Notes under the pieces: model-generated
Seen by the model: only the letters and a program-made list of their open reading frames with translations
Told to the model about the DNA's origin: nothing
Databases searched by the model: none
Shown here: piece by piece, positions 35,996-44,372 of the stretch
Layout: every line of letters starts with the position of its first letter
Position numbering within the stretch: position 1 is the first letter of the stretch
Made by a program: the position numbers and the translations under genes
Assembly: GCF_000685095.1 (NCBI RefSeq)
Contig: NZ_BAYE01000006.1
Coordinates: forward strand, 310,001 to 374,000
Reading direction: 5' to 3'
Source: Paraburkholderia caledonica NBRC 102488
GTDB taxonomy: Bacteria > Pseudomonadota > Gammaproteobacteria > Burkholderiales > Burkholderiaceae
DNA: 64,000 nucleotides

Positions 35996-37270
35996 TCAGG
36001 GAGCCACGGGTTCGTCGGCGAGCGGCGGCGCCGCGTCGCTGTGGTGGGCGTTGAATTCGATAGCGTCCGGGCGGCGAGCGCCGGAGTCGACGGAGGCTGC
36101 GCGAGTTCGCGCTTCGGCGCGCAACTCGAGCGCCGCTGTCACGACCTCACCGGGCGTGACGCCCAGCAGACACGCATGATGATGCTGAGGACACACGCTG
36201 CGGTAGCACCAGCGGCATTCGACATCGCGAAACAGCACGCGATTGGGCGTCTGCCACGGCGTGTGCTGCGGATTGGTCAACGCATACAGGTCGACCACCG
36301 GCGTGCCGAGCGCGGACGCGAGATGCACCGGGCCGCTGTTGTTCGACACCAGCACGCTCGCTTGTTCGATCAGCGCTGCCAGTTCGCCGAGCGTGAGCGC
36401 GCCGCTCATATCGTGCAGTTGTGAGCGAACTCGAGGCGCGGCGGCGGCGATCACCGCGTCGACGAGAGGACGCTCGCTCGCACTGCCGGTAATCAGAAGC
36501 GGCGCTCCGGTTTCGGTGGCAAGGCGCGTCGCGATCTGACCGAAGCGCTCGGGCGGATAGCGCCGCGATGCGGCGGTTGCGCCGGGGTGCAACACGATGC
36601 ACGGCGTGTCGGCTTTTACGCCGCTGTGCACGCCTCTCGCGGCCAACTGCTCTGCAAGCGTTCGACGGTCCGGCTCCTGCACCGTGAAGCGCATACGCGT
36701 GTCGGGGGCTTCTGCGGCGACCTGGCGCACGAGGTCCAGTTGCCGTTCCACCTCATGACGGGTGCGCTGCTGCGGCTCCGGTTCACGCAGCCAGTCTGTC
36801 AGCAACTCATACGGGTTCTCACGGCAATGCGCGAGCCGCCGCGGAATGCCCGCGAGATGGCACAGCATTGCCGCGGGCAACGGGCTCTGGCTATAGACCG
36901 TGAAAATCACGGCGGCATCGAAGCCGCCGCGCCGCAAACGTTCCTGCATGCGCTGATCGTCGGCGAGCGAACGCGCGCTCGTCGGCGGATTTGCGACCCA
37001 GGGCGCTTCGTATTCGATCACGTCGTCCACATCGTCGAGAAACGGCGCAAGCGCAACGCCGCTGCGCGACGCAAGCAGCGTGATGTGGCGGCCGGGTGAG
37101 GACTCGCGCAGTGCGTGCAGCGCGGGCGTAGTCATCAGCACGTCGCCGAGATTGTCGAGCCGCACGCACAGAATGCGTTTGATGTCCTCGCCCCAATGCG
37201 CAAGCTGTGGGCTGTCGGGCACGCGAGCGTGAGCGAGTGTCGGCTGGGCGATCAGAAGCGGCGCATTCAT
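35996..37270 (-). CDS. GT9-family (heptosyltransferase-like) glycosyltransferase
   Basis: A 424-aa GT-B protein related to, but distinct from, that at 32014. Motifs: RLDNLGDVLMTTPALHALRE, HPGATAASRRYPPERF and NNSGPVHLASALG. It too has a C-terminal Cys cluster, CRWCYRSVCPQHHHAC. A proline- and alanine-rich tail of about 30 residues follows. Start at 37270 gives MNAPLLIAQPTLAHARVP; its ATG overlaps the stop of the phosphatase gene by 4 nt. Two such enzymes in one operon suggest two heptose-like transfers. Confidence 0.9.
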   Translation of the reverse strand: MNAPLLIAQPTLAHARVPDSPQLAHWGEDIKRILCVRLDNLGDVLMTTPALHALRESSPGRHITLLASRSGVALAPFLDDVDDVIEYEAPWVANPPTSARSLADDQRMQERLRRGGFDAAVIFTVYSQSPLPAAMLCHLAGIPRRLAHCRENPYELLTDWLREPEPQQRTRHEVERQLDLVRQVAAEAPDTRMRFTVQEPDRRTLAEQLAARGVHSGVKADTPCIVLHPGATAASRRYPPERFGQIATRLATETGAPLLITGSASERPLVDAVIAAAAPRVRSQLHDMSGALTLGELAALIEQASVLVSNNSGPVHLASALGTPVVDLYALTNPQHTPWQTPNRVLFRDVECRWCYRSVCPQHHHACLLGVTPGEVVTAALELRAEARTRAASVDSGARRPDAIEFNAHHSDAAPPLADEPVAP

Positions 37271-37872
37271 TGAGCGGTTTCCTCGCCGGCGGGCGCGGGC
37301 GGCGCCACTGCTTCCACAGCGTTTGCGACGATCCAGGCAGCCTCGTGCAGATCCGCGGCGCGCGCGGTCGGAACGCGCTGGGGTCCTTCTATCCACTCGG
37401 TCTCATGGCCGTTGTCGAGCAGAATCGTGCGGCATCCGGCGCGATTGCCCGCTTCGACATCGTCGAGAATGTCGCCGATGAACCAGCTGCGCGCGAGGTC
37501 CAGCCGATGCTCGCGGGCAGCGCGCAGCAGCAGGCCTGGCGCCGGCTTGCGGCAATCGCAGGCGGTCGCATAAGGGGCAACGATGCCGTCCGGATGATGC
37601 GGGCACCAGTACGCGCCAGAGAGCGTCGCGCCGGATTCGGCGAACTTGTGCGTGAGTTCGGCTTCCACGTTCTTTAACGCCGCTCGCGGGAATTTGCCGA
37701 GTGCGACACCTGACTGATTGCTGATCACGAACAGCTCGAACGGCTGGGTCGCGAGCAGCGTCAATGCTTCGCGCGCGCCCGGTGCGAGGCGCATCAGCGA
37801 AGGTTCGATGTTGTAGGGCACGTCCTCGAGCAACGTGCCGTCTTTGTCGAGAAATACAGCGGGTCGCAGCAT
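37267..37872 (-). CDS. HAD-family heptose-bisphosphate phosphatase (GmhB-like)
   Basis: A 201-aa HAD phosphatase. The catalytic DxDxT reads FLDKDGTLLEDVPY; motif II is VISNQSGVALGKFP; the zinc-binding loop CPHHPDGIVAPYATACDCRK has the Cys/His pattern of GmhB. KPAPGLLLRAA and WFIGDILDDVEAGNRAGC complete motifs III and IV. GmhB removes the 7-phosphate from D,D-heptose 1,7-bisphosphate on the way to ADP- or GDP-heptose. Its presence beside two GT9 genes argues for heptose as donor sugar. Other heptose-synthesis genes (gmhA, hldE, hldD) are not in the window. Confidence 0.92.
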   Translation of the reverse strand: MLRPAVFLDKDGTLLEDVPYNIEPSLMRLAPGAREALTLLATQPFELFVISNQSGVALGKFPRAALKNVEAELTHKFAESGATLSGAYWCPHHPDGIVAPYATACDCRKPAPGLLLRAAREHRLDLARSWFIGDILDDVEAGNRAGCRTILLDNGHETEWIEGPQRVPTARAADLHEAAWIVANAVEAVAPPAPAGEETAQ

Positions 37873-37982
37873 GACAAAGGCGGTGCAGAAAAATGTGAGC
37901 GGAATCGCCGCAAGCGGACCATGCGTCCGCACCGGCTCGACACAACTGGCTGCGCTATCAGCGCTGCAATGCTGCGCAGCAC

Positions 37983-39278
37983 CTAACGGAACGATGCGCC
38001 GGCTGCTGCTCGCAGCGGAATTTCCACGCGGTCTTCCGTGGCTTTGGCGGGCACGAGCCGCGCGGTGCGCATATAGATCTGCGCGAGCGATTCGCCCACG
38101 CCGCGCCATGTGAACTCCTTGCGCGCGCGTTCGACGCCTGCTTCGCCCATCCTGCGAGCGAGCGCGGGGTCGCGCCGCAACTGGTTCAGGCGCGCGGCGA
38201 GCGCGGCCGGATCGCGCGGCGGCACGAGAAAGCCGGTGATGCCGTCCGCAACCGAATAGCGGATGCCGCCGACATCGGCACCGATCACCGGCGTGCCGCA
38301 AGCCATCGCCTCGACCGGTGTGATGCCGAACGGCTCGTACCAGGGCGTCGTCACGAACACGTCTGCCGCGCTGTAGTAGTAGCGCAATTGCGCGCGCCCG
38401 CGCCGTCCCACGAAAATGGTTTGTTCAGCCACGCCGCATTCACGCGCGATGCCGCGAAGGCGCGCGATTTCCGGCGTGGCCTTTTCATTCGGCGCGTCGG
38501 AGTTGCCGCCCACCACGTAGAGTTGCGCAGACGTTCTGAAGGCTTTCTTCAGTACACCCACGCCGCGAACCACGTTGTCGATGCCTTTACGCTGCACGAG
38601 CCGTCCGAGCTGGAGCACGGTGAACTGGTTCTGCTGCCAGCCGAGTGCGTCGCGAGCGGCTGCACGGTCCATCGGGTGAAATTCATCAGAGTCGAAACCG
38701 CACGGCACGATCTCGACGCGCGCCGGGTCGGCGTGGTAAAGCTCGATCAGGTCTGCTTCGTCCTGCGGACATTCCGCGACCACCACGTCGGACTGCGCGA
38801 CGAGGTCGTCCTCGATTGCGAAGCGCTCGTCAGGAAAGCCGTCGCTCGCGCCTTGATGTATCCGCCGAACACGGCCGAGCGCATGAAACGTCGTGACGAG
38901 CGGCACGCCGAGCGCCGCTTTGACCTTCAATGCCGCAAGGCCCGACATGAAGAAGTTCGCGTGCATGACGTCGTAAGGGTTTTTCTCGCGGCGGAAGAAC
39001 TCGATCAGGAACGCGGCGAACTCATCCATGAAGGGCAGTAGCAGTTCTTTCGGCAACTGCATAGGCGGCCCTGCCGGGACGTGGATCACGCGGACGCCCT
39101 CCATGTCGGATATGAGCGGTAGCAACGCGCGATCGCGCCGCGTGAACACGTCCACCTGATGGCCCATCTCGGTCAGTTCACGCGCAACATTCGCGACATA
39201 GATGTTTTGTCCTCCGCTGTCGACGCCGCCGGCGACGGCGAGGGGCGAGGCGTGTTCACTGATGAGGGCGATCTTCAT
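37983..39278 (-). CDS. GT4-family glycosyltransferase, sucrose-phosphate-synthase/MshA-like
   Basis: A 431-aa retaining GT-B enzyme. The N terminus MKIALISEHASPLAVAGGVD followed by SGGQNIYVANVARELTEMGH is typical of sucrose-synthase/MshA-type GT4 proteins. DVMHANFFMSGLAAL and TTFHALGRVRR line the acceptor side; GRLVQRKGIDNVVRG, YEPFGITPVEAMACGTPVIG and GFLVPPRDP form the donor site, with the E-x7-E motif intact. I chose the second of two ATGs (39278): AAGGA lies 6 nt before it and directly abuts the first. The 110-nt gap to the phosphatase gene may hold its own promoter. Acceptor unknown. Confidence 0.9.
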   Translation of the reverse strand: MKIALISEHASPLAVAGGVDSGGQNIYVANVARELTEMGHQVDVFTRRDRALLPLISDMEGVRVIHVPAGPPMQLPKELLLPFMDEFAAFLIEFFRREKNPYDVMHANFFMSGLAALKVKAALGVPLVTTFHALGRVRRIHQGASDGFPDERFAIEDDLVAQSDVVVAECPQDEADLIELYHADPARVEIVPCGFDSDEFHPMDRAAARDALGWQQNQFTVLQLGRLVQRKGIDNVVRGVGVLKKAFRTSAQLYVVGGNSDAPNEKATPEIARLRGIARECGVAEQTIFVGRRGRAQLRYYYSAADVFVTTPWYEPFGITPVEAMACGTPVIGADVGGIRYSVADGITGFLVPPRDPAALAARLNQLRRDPALARRMGEAGVERARKEFTWRGVGESLAQIYMRTARLVPAKATEDRVEIPLRAAAGASFR

Positions 39279-39782
39279 TGACATTCCTTCGCGGAGATTG
39301 GCATTAACGGGGGCGTCCATGGCGCGTTTTGCTGAGCACTCTTATGCAATTTCACGCAATACAACGCTGTTCCCCGGCATCAGCATGCGGTGTGCCTATG
39401 CGCTCTGATTGACGCGCGAAGCGCAATGCGGCGTTGGGTGCGGAGAAGCGCTGTAGCGTTCCCTTTTTTCGCGCGAGGAAACGGTGTGGCGTTCCCTTTT
39501 TCTACAAGCGGCCATGTAAGTTCGATCAGCGTCAGCGACGTAGACGAACATATTTTCTTCGACGGACGGCGCTCATCGCGTCCCGCTGATGTGTCGTCTA
39601 TGCTAAGTTTTGTCCGGCGGCGGGCGCGGGGTTTGCTGCGCGGTGTGCTCCGCGGTGTACTCATTACTGCCCTAGGCGCACGTGCCCGATGCACGCTACT
39701 CGTCGCGCCGCTTTGCTAATCCGCTTTGTGGAATCTAATGCCGGTTGCAGTTCACGCGCAGCCGCGGCCTTCTCAGGACACC
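39279..39782. other. Divergent intergenic region with short tandem repeat
   Basis: About 504 nt between the GT4 gene and the ABC-REC gene, with no convincing gene. A short reading frame across it is low-complexity and arginine-rich. It contains the direct repeat at 39452-39501 and should carry promoters for both transcription units. Confidence 0.5.
39452..39501. repeat. Two-copy direct repeat, 33-bp period
   Basis: TGTAGCGTTCCCTTTTT (39452-39468) and TGTGGCGTTCCCTTTTT (39485-39501) are copies with one mismatch. The period is 33 bp, close to three helical turns, so the copies would face the same side of DNA. They could be a tandem regulator site or part of an interspersed Burkholderia repeat. 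Confidence 0.6.
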
Positions 39783-42470
39783 ATGCCGAACTCCGCAACG
39801 CTGCCCCGTTCCCAGTTGACCCGCCGCATTGCCGCCGACCTGATGCGCGCAGTCTGGCGTTATCGCAACCAGACCGTCGCTGCGTTGCTGCTGATGGTGG
39901 CCGCGAAGCTCTCCACCGTTCTGATTCCGCTCGTGCTCAAGCATGTGGTGGACGAGCTGGGGCACCCGGTCGCGCAGGCGCTGTTCCCGGTGTTCCTCGT
40001 GTTGGCTTATGCATTACTGCGTTTTCTCGGCGATGCATTGAACGAAGCGCGCGACGTGGTGTTCAGCATCGTCACGCAGCGCACCGTCGCCGCATTTACC
40101 GAGCGGACTTTCGCGCATCTGCATCGCATGAGTGCGCGCTTTCACACGAAACGCGAGACCGGCGCAATAGTTCGGGACGTGCAAAAGGGCGCCGACGGCA
40201 TTGGCTTTCTGCTCGGCGTCGCGCTATTTACGATTGTGCCGACCGCGTTCGAGATTGCCACCATCGTCGCGATCATGGTCCACAATTACGCGCGCGAATT
40301 CATGATCGCGATTGCGGCAACCTTCGTTTGCTATGCGGCATATACATTCGTGTTCACCCGGCGGCGCGTTGCGTTCCAGCGCGCGGTGAATGCTCTGGAG
40401 GCGCAATCGGACGGCCGGCTCGTCGACAGTCTGCTTAACTACGACACGGTCAAATACTTCGCCACCGAAGACACCGAAACGAAGCGGTTGTCTGTCGTGC
40501 TCGACAAGTGGGTGCACGCCAGAACGGCGAATCAGCGCGCGCTGACGGCGCTGCACGTCGGGCAGAGCGCGGTGATCGCGTTCGGCATTGGCGCAATCAT
40601 GCTGCTCGCGGCGCAGCACGTGGTGGCCGGAAGCATGACTGTCGGCGATCTGATTCTGGTGAATGCGTACATCATCCAGATCTGCATGCCGTTGAATACG
40701 CTCGGCTTCGTATTTCGTGAGACAAACGACGCGATGGTCAACGTCGAGCGCATGTTCGAAATATTGGCCGCGCGTGGGCGCGTTGGCGAGGATATCGACG
40801 AACCGGCCGCGAAACCGTTGGTGGTCAGCGCAGGGCAAATCTCGTTCGAGCACGTGGACTTCGGCTACGACCCGGCTCGGCAGATTCTGCGCGACGTGGA
40901 CTTTCATGCCTATCCTGGCAAGACGCTGGCGATTGTCGGCGGCAGCGGGTCGGGCAAGTCGACACTCGTGAAGCTGCTCTTTCGTCTTTATCAGCCAAAC
41001 AGCGGCAGGATTCTTATAGACGGACAGGACATCGGTCATGTCACGCAAAAGAGCCTGCGCGAAGCAATCGGTATCGTGCCGCAAGACACCGTGCTGTTTA
41101 ACGAAACCATTGCCTATAACATTGCGTACGGCAGGCCTTCGGCAACGCGCGCGGACGTGGTGCGGGCGGCGCGCGCGGCGCAACTCGACGAATTTATCGA
41201 ACGTCTGCCCGATCATTACGACACTCGCGTCGGCGAGCGCGGTGTGCGGCTCTCGGGCGGCGAGCGCCAGCGCATCGCCATTGCACGCGCCATTCTGAAG
41301 GACCCGCGCATCATCGTATTCGACGAGGCGACCTCCGCGCTCGACACGCGTTCCGAACGCGCGATCCAGACCGAGTTGACGCGGCTTGCGCAAGGCCGCA
41401 CGTCGATTGTGATCGCGCACCGGCTATCGACGGTAGTCGACGCCGATTGGATTCTGGTGATGGAGCATGGCCGCGTGGTCGAGCAGGGCACGCACCGCGA
41501 GTTGCTCACGCGTGAAGGCGTGTACGCGAAGATGTGGTCCCTGCAGTGGCAGCAGGGCGAACTCGAACATGCGCAGCGCAAGCTCACCGCGCAGTCTGTC
41601 AGCCTCGCGGCGCTGATGGCCGGCGTGATCGACGCGTTGCACGACGAAATTGCCGCGCAGCGGGTGACGTTGTACCCGCAGATCAGCGACAACGATCTGC
41701 GCGTGACCGGCGACCCGAGCGTGCTGCAACCGCTGATCGCCGAACTGTGCCGCAACGAGATCGTGCACGCGAGGCCGGGGCAGCGAATCGAGCTTCGCGT
41801 CGAGCGGCATAACAATCAGGTGTGGGTCACGGTACTCGGCATGAGCGAAAAACCCGCTGAACTGTCGCAAGCGGCCGCTCGCTATATGGAGGAAGCGCTG
41901 GCTGCGGCGGGCGGCAGCTTCACGCTAATGACGCTCAACGGGCGGCTCGCCTATGTCGCCATGCTGCCGTTGCGTCCGGTGGCCGACGCTGATTCCGGCG
42001 CCGGTTCGGCGGCAATACCGTTGACCTCGGAAGTTGACGGCGCAGCGCCGCTAGAAGGTCTCTTTGTCATGGCTATCGACGACCAGGAAGACGCGCTCGA
42101 CGCATTAGAAGCGGTGCTCGCGTCGAGTGGCGCGCGCGTGCGAACCGCGTCGTCGGGCAAGGAGGCCCTGGACTGGTTCGCCGCCACACCGACCACACAA
42201 TGGCCGCACGCGTTGTTATGCGACATCGTGCTCGCGGACGAAGACGGTTATGACGTACTGCGCCGTTTGCGACGCCTCGAAGCCGATCGGCAGCTGTCGC
42301 TGCAGGATCGCGTGCCGGCGATTGCAATCACCGGCTACGCGGAGGGGGAAGACCGTATGAGAGCGAAGGTGGCCGGTTTCCAGGCGCATCTCTCGAAGCC
42401 GGTTGCACCGGAAAAGCTGATAGGCGAAATTCGCAATCTCGCCATGGCGTCCGCGCGCACGGGCGCATAA
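39783..42470 (+). CDS. Atm1-type ABC exporter fused to degenerate HATPase-like segment and REC domain
   Basis: An 895-aa protein. Residues 1-330 form a six-helix ABC exporter membrane domain of the Atm1/HMT1 type. The ATPase has Walker A 386-394 (GGSGSGKST), LSGGE 490-494, Asp514-Glu515 and His546. Residues 607-732 resemble a histidine-kinase ATPase domain (LIAELCRNEIVHARPGQRIE, N-box-like Asn658) but lack the glycine boxes and an H-box. Residues 760-880 are a complete receiver: Asp766-Asp767, phospho-acceptor Asp814, Thr850, Lys872. I chose the ATG at 39783 (AGGA at 4 nt); earlier starts at 39726 and 39738 are possible. Divergent from a glycan operon. Substrate unknown. Confidence 0.85.
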   Translation: MPNSATLPRSQLTRRIAADLMRAVWRYRNQTVAALLLMVAAKLSTVLIPLVLKHVVDELGHPVAQALFPVFLVLAYALLRFLGDALNEARDVVFSIVTQRTVAAFTERTFAHLHRMSARFHTKRETGAIVRDVQKGADGIGFLLGVALFTIVPTAFEIATIVAIMVHNYAREFMIAIAATFVCYAAYTFVFTRRRVAFQRAVNALEAQSDGRLVDSLLNYDTVKYFATEDTETKRLSVVLDKWVHARTANQRALTALHVGQSAVIAFGIGAIMLLAAQHVVAGSMTVGDLILVNAYIIQICMPLNTLGFVFRETNDAMVNVERMFEILAARGRVGEDIDEPAAKPLVVSAGQISFEHVDFGYDPARQILRDVDFHAYPGKTLAIVGGSGSGKSTLVKLLFRLYQPNSGRILIDGQDIGHVTQKSLREAIGIVPQDTVLFNETIAYNIAYGRPSATRADVVRAARAAQLDEFIERLPDHYDTRVGERGVRLSGGERQRIAIARAILKDPRIIVFDEATSALDTRSERAIQTELTRLAQGRTSIVIAHRLSTVVDADWILVMEHGRVVEQGTHRELLTREGVYAKMWSLQWQQGELEHAQRKLTAQSVSLAALMAGVIDALHDEIAAQRVTLYPQISDNDLRVTGDPSVLQPLIAELCRNEIVHARPGQRIELRVERHNNQVWVTVLGMSEKPAELSQAAARYMEEALAAAGGSFTLMTLNGRLAYVAMLPLRPVADADSGAGSAAIPLTSEVDGAAPLEGLFVMAIDDQEDALDALEAVLASSGARVRTASSGKEALDWFAATPTTQWPHALLCDIVLADEDGYDVLRRLRRLEADRQLSLQDRVPAIAITGYAEGEDRMRAKVAGFQAHLSKPVAPEKLIGEIRNLAMASARTGA

Positions 42471-42492
42471 AAAACTCGAGGCCGTGTGCGTT

Positions 42493-42520
42493 CGCCGCGC
42501 GCGCCTATCCACGCGCGGCG
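42493..42520. terminator. GC-rich hairpin between convergent genes
   Basis: CGCCGCGCG (42493-42501) and CGCGCGGCG (42512-42520) form a perfect 9-bp stem with a 10-nt loop in the 52-nt gap between the ABC-REC and GT2 genes. There is no T-tract, so a terminator role is tentative. Confidence 0.4.
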
Positions 42521-42522
42521 GC

Positions 42523-43470
42523 TCAGGTACGCGCGTCGACCTTGCTTACCGTTGGCTTTGCGCGGGTGGTGGCTGGCACCGGCGCCGTCATTTGGCGCTC
42601 GCCTGTGCGTACTCGTTCGCGCAGGTTTAGCACCTGATGCGGCACTGGCTTGCGGTGTCTCAATGCCCATGCCAGCCCGCGCAACAGCGGAACGGCGTCG
42701 CGCGCGAGGGTGCCTTCGCGTGAGAACGTCGCGAGCGCATGCATGGTCGCGCGGCTCGCCTCGGGCCAGGGCAGGCGCAGGCACGCGATCCACGCGGCAT
42801 TACGCGCGAGTGTGCGGCGCCGCAAGCCGCTATCGCGTGACGGCGACGGATGATGGTGCACGGTCAATTGATCGCAATAGACAATCGCATGCCCGGCTGC
42901 CAGCACATCCAGCGCGACGAGTTCTTCTTCGCCGCCGATAAAAAGGCGCGGCTCGTAGCCGCCCAGTTGGCGAAACAGCGACGTGCGAAAAACACATGCA
43001 CCTGCCATAAAGCCGATTAACGCGGGGCCCGGCAGCCCTTCGCTGCCGAGCGGGCTTGCGCGCATGACCGAGCAGGTTGGGTCCGTGACGTTATCCTCGC
43101 CGACCACCACGCGCGCGCTCAGTACGCCCGCGTTCGGCCACGCATCGAGCAGTTGCACCGCGCGATCGAGGGAGCCGGGCTCCCACCACGTGTCGTCGTC
43201 GCAGAAGGCCACGTAGTCCGTGCCGACATACGCGGCGGCGCGATTACGCCCGGCGGCGCCGAGATTCGCCCCGCATTCGACGATGCATACAGTGGGAAAC
43301 AGCGCCTTCACGAGCGCGACGGTGTTATCGCTGGAGCCGTTGTCCGCGACAAAAATGGGCGGGTTCTCGGGAAGGGCGAGTAGGCGCTCGAGGGTGGCCA
43401 CAAGCTCATCGGCGCGGTTGTACGTCAGCACGACGACCGAAATGCGCCGGGAAAGCGATTTCTTTTCCAT
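42523..43470 (-). CDS. GT2-family glycosyltransferase
   Basis: A 315-aa GT-A enzyme. RRISVVVLTYNRADELVATL opens the nucleotide-binding fold; VADNGSSDNT and VAFCDDDTWWEPGSL give the metal-binding Asp motif; GYEPRLFIGGEEELVALDVL holds the probable catalytic acidic residues. No membrane helix. The C-terminal 40 residues are basic and polar, probably disordered. The start at 43470 (MEKKSLSRR) was chosen over an upstream in-frame Met, which lacks a ribosome-binding site. It lies 64 nt downstream of a PIG-L gene on the same strand. Donor unknown. Confidence 0.9.
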   Translation of the reverse strand: MEKKSLSRRISVVVLTYNRADELVATLERLLALPENPPIFVADNGSSDNTVALVKALFPTVCIVECGANLGAAGRNRAAAYVGTDYVAFCDDDTWWEPGSLDRAVQLLDAWPNAGVLSARVVVGEDNVTDPTCSVMRASPLGSEGLPGPALIGFMAGACVFRTSLFRQLGGYEPRLFIGGEEELVALDVLAAGHAIVYCDQLTVHHHPSPSRDSGLRRRTLARNAAWIACLRLPWPEASRATMHALATFSREGTLARDAVPLLRGLAWALRHRKPVPHQVLNLRERVRTGERQMTAPVPATTRAKPTVSKVDART

Positions 43471-43534
43471 GCGGTTCTTTATTCTTGACGAGGCGATGCC
43501 CCGTTCAAGCAAACCGTGTGCCGTCCGCTTTCAA

Positions 43535-44230
43535 CTAGCTTGAGGCTCTTTGCAGTCGCCAATACATTTCGGTCGAATAAAGCGCGCTTTGCCCCTGCGG
43601 GCCGAATGCGCGCAACTGGCTCGCGTAGGCGGCAATGGCTTCTCGCTTGATCTGCTCATGCGCGCTGAATGCATTGACCGGCGCGCCCATGTCGGTGGTG
43701 GGCGACAGCGCGTAGCCGCTGTTGGTCAGTTCTCCAATGCGCTCCGATACCGCTTCTTGCCTCTGCCTATACGGCACGTCTTCATAGGCATGAAATGCGG
43801 TGTCAGGCATAACGTCGATCAGCGCGAGACATGCATTCGACACTAAAGTGTGGTCGGAATGGAAGATGCCCAGCGGGAAGAACACGTTCTCTGGACTGTG
43901 CTCGTTGAGCGTGCGGCGAAGTGCTTCGACCAGATCATCGGGGCTCGGAGTCAACAGGTATTGCGCGTCGCAGAAGGGCAGATGTACCGGTTGCGCGCCG
44001 AGCTTTTGCAACGCCCGAATGTCCTCCTGCTCGCGCATCTGCATTGCCTGGAACGCGTCCGTGAAACCGGATTGCCGATCCCAGTCCGTGGACATGTTCT
44101 CGGGTGGTGGCGCGGTAAACACCGTGCACACAACGGCGGATGGTTTAGCTGCGAGCAGCAGCCCGCAACTTAAAACGGCGTCGTCGAGATGTGGAGAAAC
44201 GACGAGCAGACGGGCACGCGATTGCATCAT
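43535..44230 (-). CDS. PIG-L-family deacetylase
   Basis: A 231-aa zinc deacetylase of the LmbE/PIG-L fold. The motif VVSPHLDDAVLSCG holds the zinc-binding His-x-x-Asp-Asp, and FFPLGIFHSDHTLVSNA the third ligand. Such enzymes remove acetyl groups from N-acetylglucosaminyl conjugates (mycothiol, bacillithiol, GPI, antibiotics). The start at 44230 (MMQSRARLLVV) has no strong ribosome-binding site, so translation initiation is uncertain. It precedes a GT2 gene and lies close to the glycan operon. Substrate unknown. Confidence 0.9.
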   Translation of the reverse strand: MMQSRARLLVVSPHLDDAVLSCGLLLAAKPSAVVCTVFTAPPPENMSTDWDRQSGFTDAFQAMQMREQEDIRALQKLGAQPVHLPFCDAQYLLTPSPDDLVEALRRTLNEHSPENVFFPLGIFHSDHTLVSNACLALIDVMPDTAFHAYEDVPYRQRQEAVSERIGELTNSGYALSPTTDMGAPVNAFSAHEQIKREAIAAYASQLRAFGPQGQSALYSTEMYWRLQRASS

Positions 44231-44372
44231 TTTATGATGGACTTGCTTAAAGACGACAGGAACAGCTGGATTGCAAATAGCGGGCCTGGCACTGAAACAT
44301 GACCTGAAGCTGACAGGAATGACCTTTGCAAACCCGTGGGCGTATTGTTTCCGATGAGCCGAAGGGATCAGC

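Noticed and set aside
39390..39719. 109-aa reading frame between the glycan operon and the ABC-REC gene
   Set aside because: It is low-complexity and arginine-rich, covers the phased repeat, has no ribosome-binding site and no recognisable fold.
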